The position numbers and the translations under genes were made by a program. Under the pieces are notes generated by a model. It had not been told where the DNA came from and made no database searches. It worked only from the letters and a program-made list of their open reading frames with translations. A DNA stretch of 64,000 nucleotides from Microcella alkaliphila (GTDB lineage Bacteria > Actinomycetota > Actinomycetes > Actinomycetales > Microbacteriaceae), in contig NZ_AP017315.1 of assembly GCF_002355395.1 (NCBI RefSeq), positions 1,612,001 through 1,676,000 of the forward strand. The letters run 5' to 3'. This document shows, piece by piece, positions 61,128-64,000 of the stretch; within the stretch, counting starts at the first letter, position 1, and each line of letters opens with the position of its first letter.

Positions 61128-61985
61128 ATGGGGCTCGTGAGCCCGCTGTTCGTGATCCCCCTGTGGGCCGACCTTCTCGCCGTCGGCGTCGGCGCGCTGC
61201 AGGGCGCCATGTTCGCCGCGCAGTTCCGTGATCGGCGGCTCGACTGGCTGGGCGTCGCCATCATCGGCATCGTCGTCGGGTTCGGCGGCGGTCTCCTGCG
61301 CGACCTGCTGCTGAACGTCGAACTCGCACCGCTGCAGTCGAACTGGTACGTCGCCGTGGCGACGGGTGCGGCGCTGCTCGGCATGCTGCTCGAGCGCGTG
61401 CTGTCGAAGCTCTCGCGCATCATCACCGCGCTCGACGCGCTCACCATCGGACTCTTCGGGGCGATCGGTACGACCAAAGCCCTGTCGCTCGGGCTTCCGC
61501 CCGTGGCCGCGGTGTTCGTCGGCGTCTTGGCGGCCGTCGGCGGGTCGATTCTGCGCGACGTGCTGCTCACCCTGCCGATCGCGCTCATGCACGTGGGGTC
61601 GCTGTACGCGCTCGCCGCGGCCGGCGGGGCTGTGGCCATCGCGGGGCTGCTCGAGTTTGGTGTCGACGTGTTCGTCGCCGCCGTGATTGGCGTCGCGCTG
61701 ACGTTCGCGATCCGCATTCTGTCGGTGTTGTTCGGCTGGAGCCTGCCCGAACAGCGCGCTATCACGCGGCTGCCGAAGTTGCCGCCGCTGCCCGCCATGC
61801 CGGGTCGGCGACGCCAGTCGGCGACCGTCGGAGCCGAGCGCGGTCGGGTCGTCACGACCGCGACGGGGGTTATTCACCTACACGCGACCACGGCCGCGAT
61901 CCCCGTCGTCAGCGATGCGCCCGATGCCGAGCCGCGGGTGCGGCGCCGCTCCCCCATCCCGGGTGCGAGCCGGGCGCGCGGCTGA
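61128..61985 (+). CDS. TRIC-family (UPF0126) cation channel-like membrane protein
   Basis: 285 residues from ATG 61128 (GTG 61137 possible). Two UPF0126 repeats, each with glycine-rich turn and R-D: VVGFGGGLLRDLLL and AAVGGSILRDVLLTLP. About seven membrane segments, then a basic, Thr-rich cytoplasmic tail of about 70 residues. Prokaryotic members are trimeric cation channels; physiological role unclear. Confidence 0.88.
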   Translation: MGLVSPLFVIPLWADLLAVGVGALQGAMFAAQFRDRRLDWLGVAIIGIVVGFGGGLLRDLLLNVELAPLQSNWYVAVATGAALLGMLLERVLSKLSRIITALDALTIGLFGAIGTTKALSLGLPPVAAVFVGVLAAVGGSILRDVLLTLPIALMHVGSLYALAAAGGAVAIAGLLEFGVDVFVAAVIGVALTFAIRILSVLFGWSLPEQRAITRLPKLPPLPAMPGRRRQSATVGAERGRVVTTATGVIHLHATTAAIPVVSDAPDAEPRVRRRSPIPGASRARG

Positions 61986-62006
61986 GGGCGCCCGCTGGCA
62001 GCGGCT

Positions 62007-62160
62007 GTCAACAACTCAGGACTAGTGCGCCTCGTCTCCTCCCGGTGCCAATCCGCGGGGGTGTCGACAACTCAGGACCAACGCGGCCGGTCGCGCTGCC
62101 GTGGCCCGGCCGGACGCGGGTCGCCGGGCCATCGCACTGCGTTAGTCCTGAGTTGTTGAC
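62007..62160. repeat. Repeat cluster 7 (forward 62007 and 62063, reverse 62140)
   Basis: Two forward copies (62007-62025 and 62063-62083, the second with GTCGACAACTCAGGACCAAC) followed by an exact reverse copy at 62140-62160. The 62063-62160 pair spans 98 bp. It precedes the P-loop kinase gene, whose possible -35 TTGTTG (62153-62158) is inside the last repeat. Confidence 0.9.
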
Positions 62161-62174
62161 ACGCGGGCGGCGAC

Positions 62175-62180
62175 TACAGT
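62175..62180 (+). promoter_or_regulatory. Leaderless -10 element for the kinase gene
   Basis: TACAGT ends 6 nt before the GTG at 62187. A TTGTTG at 62153-62158, inside a repeat copy, gives a 16-bp spacer. Confidence 0.5.
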
Positions 62181-62186
62181 CGTCGG

Positions 62187-62774
62187 GTGCCGAAGCGTGT
62201 GCCCAGCCCCGAGCTCATGGCCGCGGTGGACGCGCTCAGAGCGCCGGATGCGCGGGTCGCCATCGCGGGGGTCTCCGGCTCGGGGAAGTCCACGCTCGCT
62301 CGCCGGCTGTCGGCGGCCGTCGATCTGCCCTACACCGAGCTGGACGCCCTGCACTGGGGAGCCGATTGGACTCCGCGGCCCTCGTTCGCGGACGACGTCT
62401 GTGAACTCGTCGCTCGCGAACGCTGGGTCACGGAGTGGCAGTACCGCGCGGTGCGCCCCCTGATCCTCGGACGGGCAACGGTGATGATCTGGCTGGATCC
62501 GCCGTTCCGCACGACCTTCCGACGGGTGGTTTCACGGACACTGTGGCGACGCCTCCGGCGCGAAGAGCTGTGGAACGGCAACCAGGAACCGGGCATCCGG
62601 CACGCAATTCTGCACCGCGAGGGGATCATCCGCTGGACGGTGTCGACCCGCAACAAGTATCGCAACCTCATCGAGAGTGCTGTGCGCACCCGTCCCGACC
62701 TCGTTGTCCTGCGCACCCGCCGAACCCGAGAAGTGCGGGCACTCCTCGCCGCGGTGTCAACAACTCAGGACTAA
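62187..62774 (+). CDS. P-loop kinase (adenylate kinase/FlaR-like)
   Basis: 195 residues, GTG start. Walker A GVSGSGKSTLARRLSAAVDLPYTELDALHWGADWTPRP, with a Tyr-x-Glu-L-D-x-L-H-W pattern as in the small topology-modulation/FlaR-like kinases; IWLDPPFRTTFRRVVSRTLWRRLRREELWNGNQE is the matching second half. Substrate unknown. The gene ends VSTTQD and its TAA stop is part of a repeat; repeat clusters lie on both sides. Confidence 0.85.
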   Translation: MPKRVPSPELMAAVDALRAPDARVAIAGVSGSGKSTLARRLSAAVDLPYTELDALHWGADWTPRPSFADDVCELVARERWVTEWQYRAVRPLILGRATVMIWLDPPFRTTFRRVVSRTLWRRLRREELWNGNQEPGIRHAILHREGIIRWTVSTRNKYRNLIESAVRTRPDLVVLRTRRTREVRALLAAVSTTQD

Positions 62775-62853
62775 CGCGTGAGGTGCGGCCCGTTAGCCGC
62801 AACACTGCGCGACGAAATGACCGTGATCGCGGCGTTAGTCCTGAGTTGTTGAC
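62756..62853. repeat. Repeat pair 8 (forward 62756-62776, reverse 62833-62853)
   Basis: Forward copy supplies the last codons and the stop of the kinase gene. Span 98 bp. Confidence 0.92.
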
Positions 62854-62943
62854 GGCGACCCGGTTCGGGCGGCGCGGCGTTAGTCCTGAGTTGTTGACGG
62901 CGACCCGGTTCGGGCCGCGCGGCGTTAGTCCTGAGTTGTTGAC
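62833..62943. repeat. Tandem array of three reverse copies, 45-bp period
   Basis: Copies at 62833-62853, 62878-62898 and 62923-62943, separated by nearly identical 24-bp spacers beginning GGCGACCCGGTTCGGGC. This is the only tandem amplification of the repeat in the window. Confidence 0.93.
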
Positions 62944-62987
62944 GGCCCAGGGGCAGGCGCCGCACATCGCGGCACAGCGCCACACCC

Positions 62988-64000
<1,013 letters not shown>

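Noticed and set aside
48448..62853. Inverted motif pairs as integron attC sites
   Set aside because: The ends do not carry the GTTRRRY/RYYYAAC core boxes, no integron integrase is present, and copies occur inside conserved genes.
62833..62943. Repeats with short spacers resembling a CRISPR array
   Set aside because: Only three units, the spacers are almost identical to each other, and no cas genes are nearby. It is a tandem duplication of the dispersed motif.

Overview
The window is high-GC DNA with actinobacterial gene content (PucR-type FasR beside fabD-fabH-acpP-fabF, DUF3145, homodimeric aceE, leaderless -10 motifs). It most resembles a Microbacteriaceae-like member of the Micrococcales; this placement is an inference from gene content only. 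There are two blocks: a prophage (1 to about 21.9 kb, left end outside the window) and ordinary chromosome (about 21.9 to 64 kb).

Prophage. Most genes are on the minus strand and packed with 1-11 nt overlaps. From the left edge it holds the head and packaging genes (prohead protease, portal fused to a MuF-like domain, large and small terminase, HNH nuclease), a run of very small proteins joined by a repeated junction motif, a SNF2-type helicase with a PD-(D/E)XK-like protein, and a ParB-like gene split by an IS256-family element. These are followed by a VRR-NUC protein, a replication protein carrying an internal iteron-like cluster, a likely antirepressor, small membrane proteins and an IS110-like domain protein. 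The right end is a genetic switch: a minus-strand Cro/Xis-like HTH gene diverges from a plus-strand HTH repressor whose last codons run into tRNA-Val(UAC). That is the layout of integration-dependent immunity. Two isolated plus-strand genes have their own leaderless promoters and are candidates for expression in the lysogen.

Chromosome. Regions in order: AhpE-type peroxiredoxin and aceE; the fatty acid synthesis cluster; an aldehyde dehydrogenase/DUF779/GAF-regulator module; tRNA, glycosyltransferase and transporters; def and azlCD; dnaG-dgt-dus; a DsbA-family gene and a DUF559-type gene; glyS; an aminotransferase; uppS-recO; an NAD operon (nrtR-like regulator, nadA, nadB, nadC, nifS-like desulfurase); a TRIC-family channel; a small P-loop kinase; and the 3' part of leuA.

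The outstanding feature is a conserved motif of about 21 bp (core GTCAACAACTCAGGACTA). I count 25 copies by eye, all in the chromosomal part and none in the prophage. Many form inverted pairs with similar spans. Others lie inside conserved genes, translated in different frames at positions where the protein family needs no insertion, and using codons unlike the rest of this GC-rich genome. Density, codon bias and absence from the prophage resemble a DNA-uptake-sequence system; the inverted pairs also fit a REPIN-like element. I do not recognise it as a described repeat.
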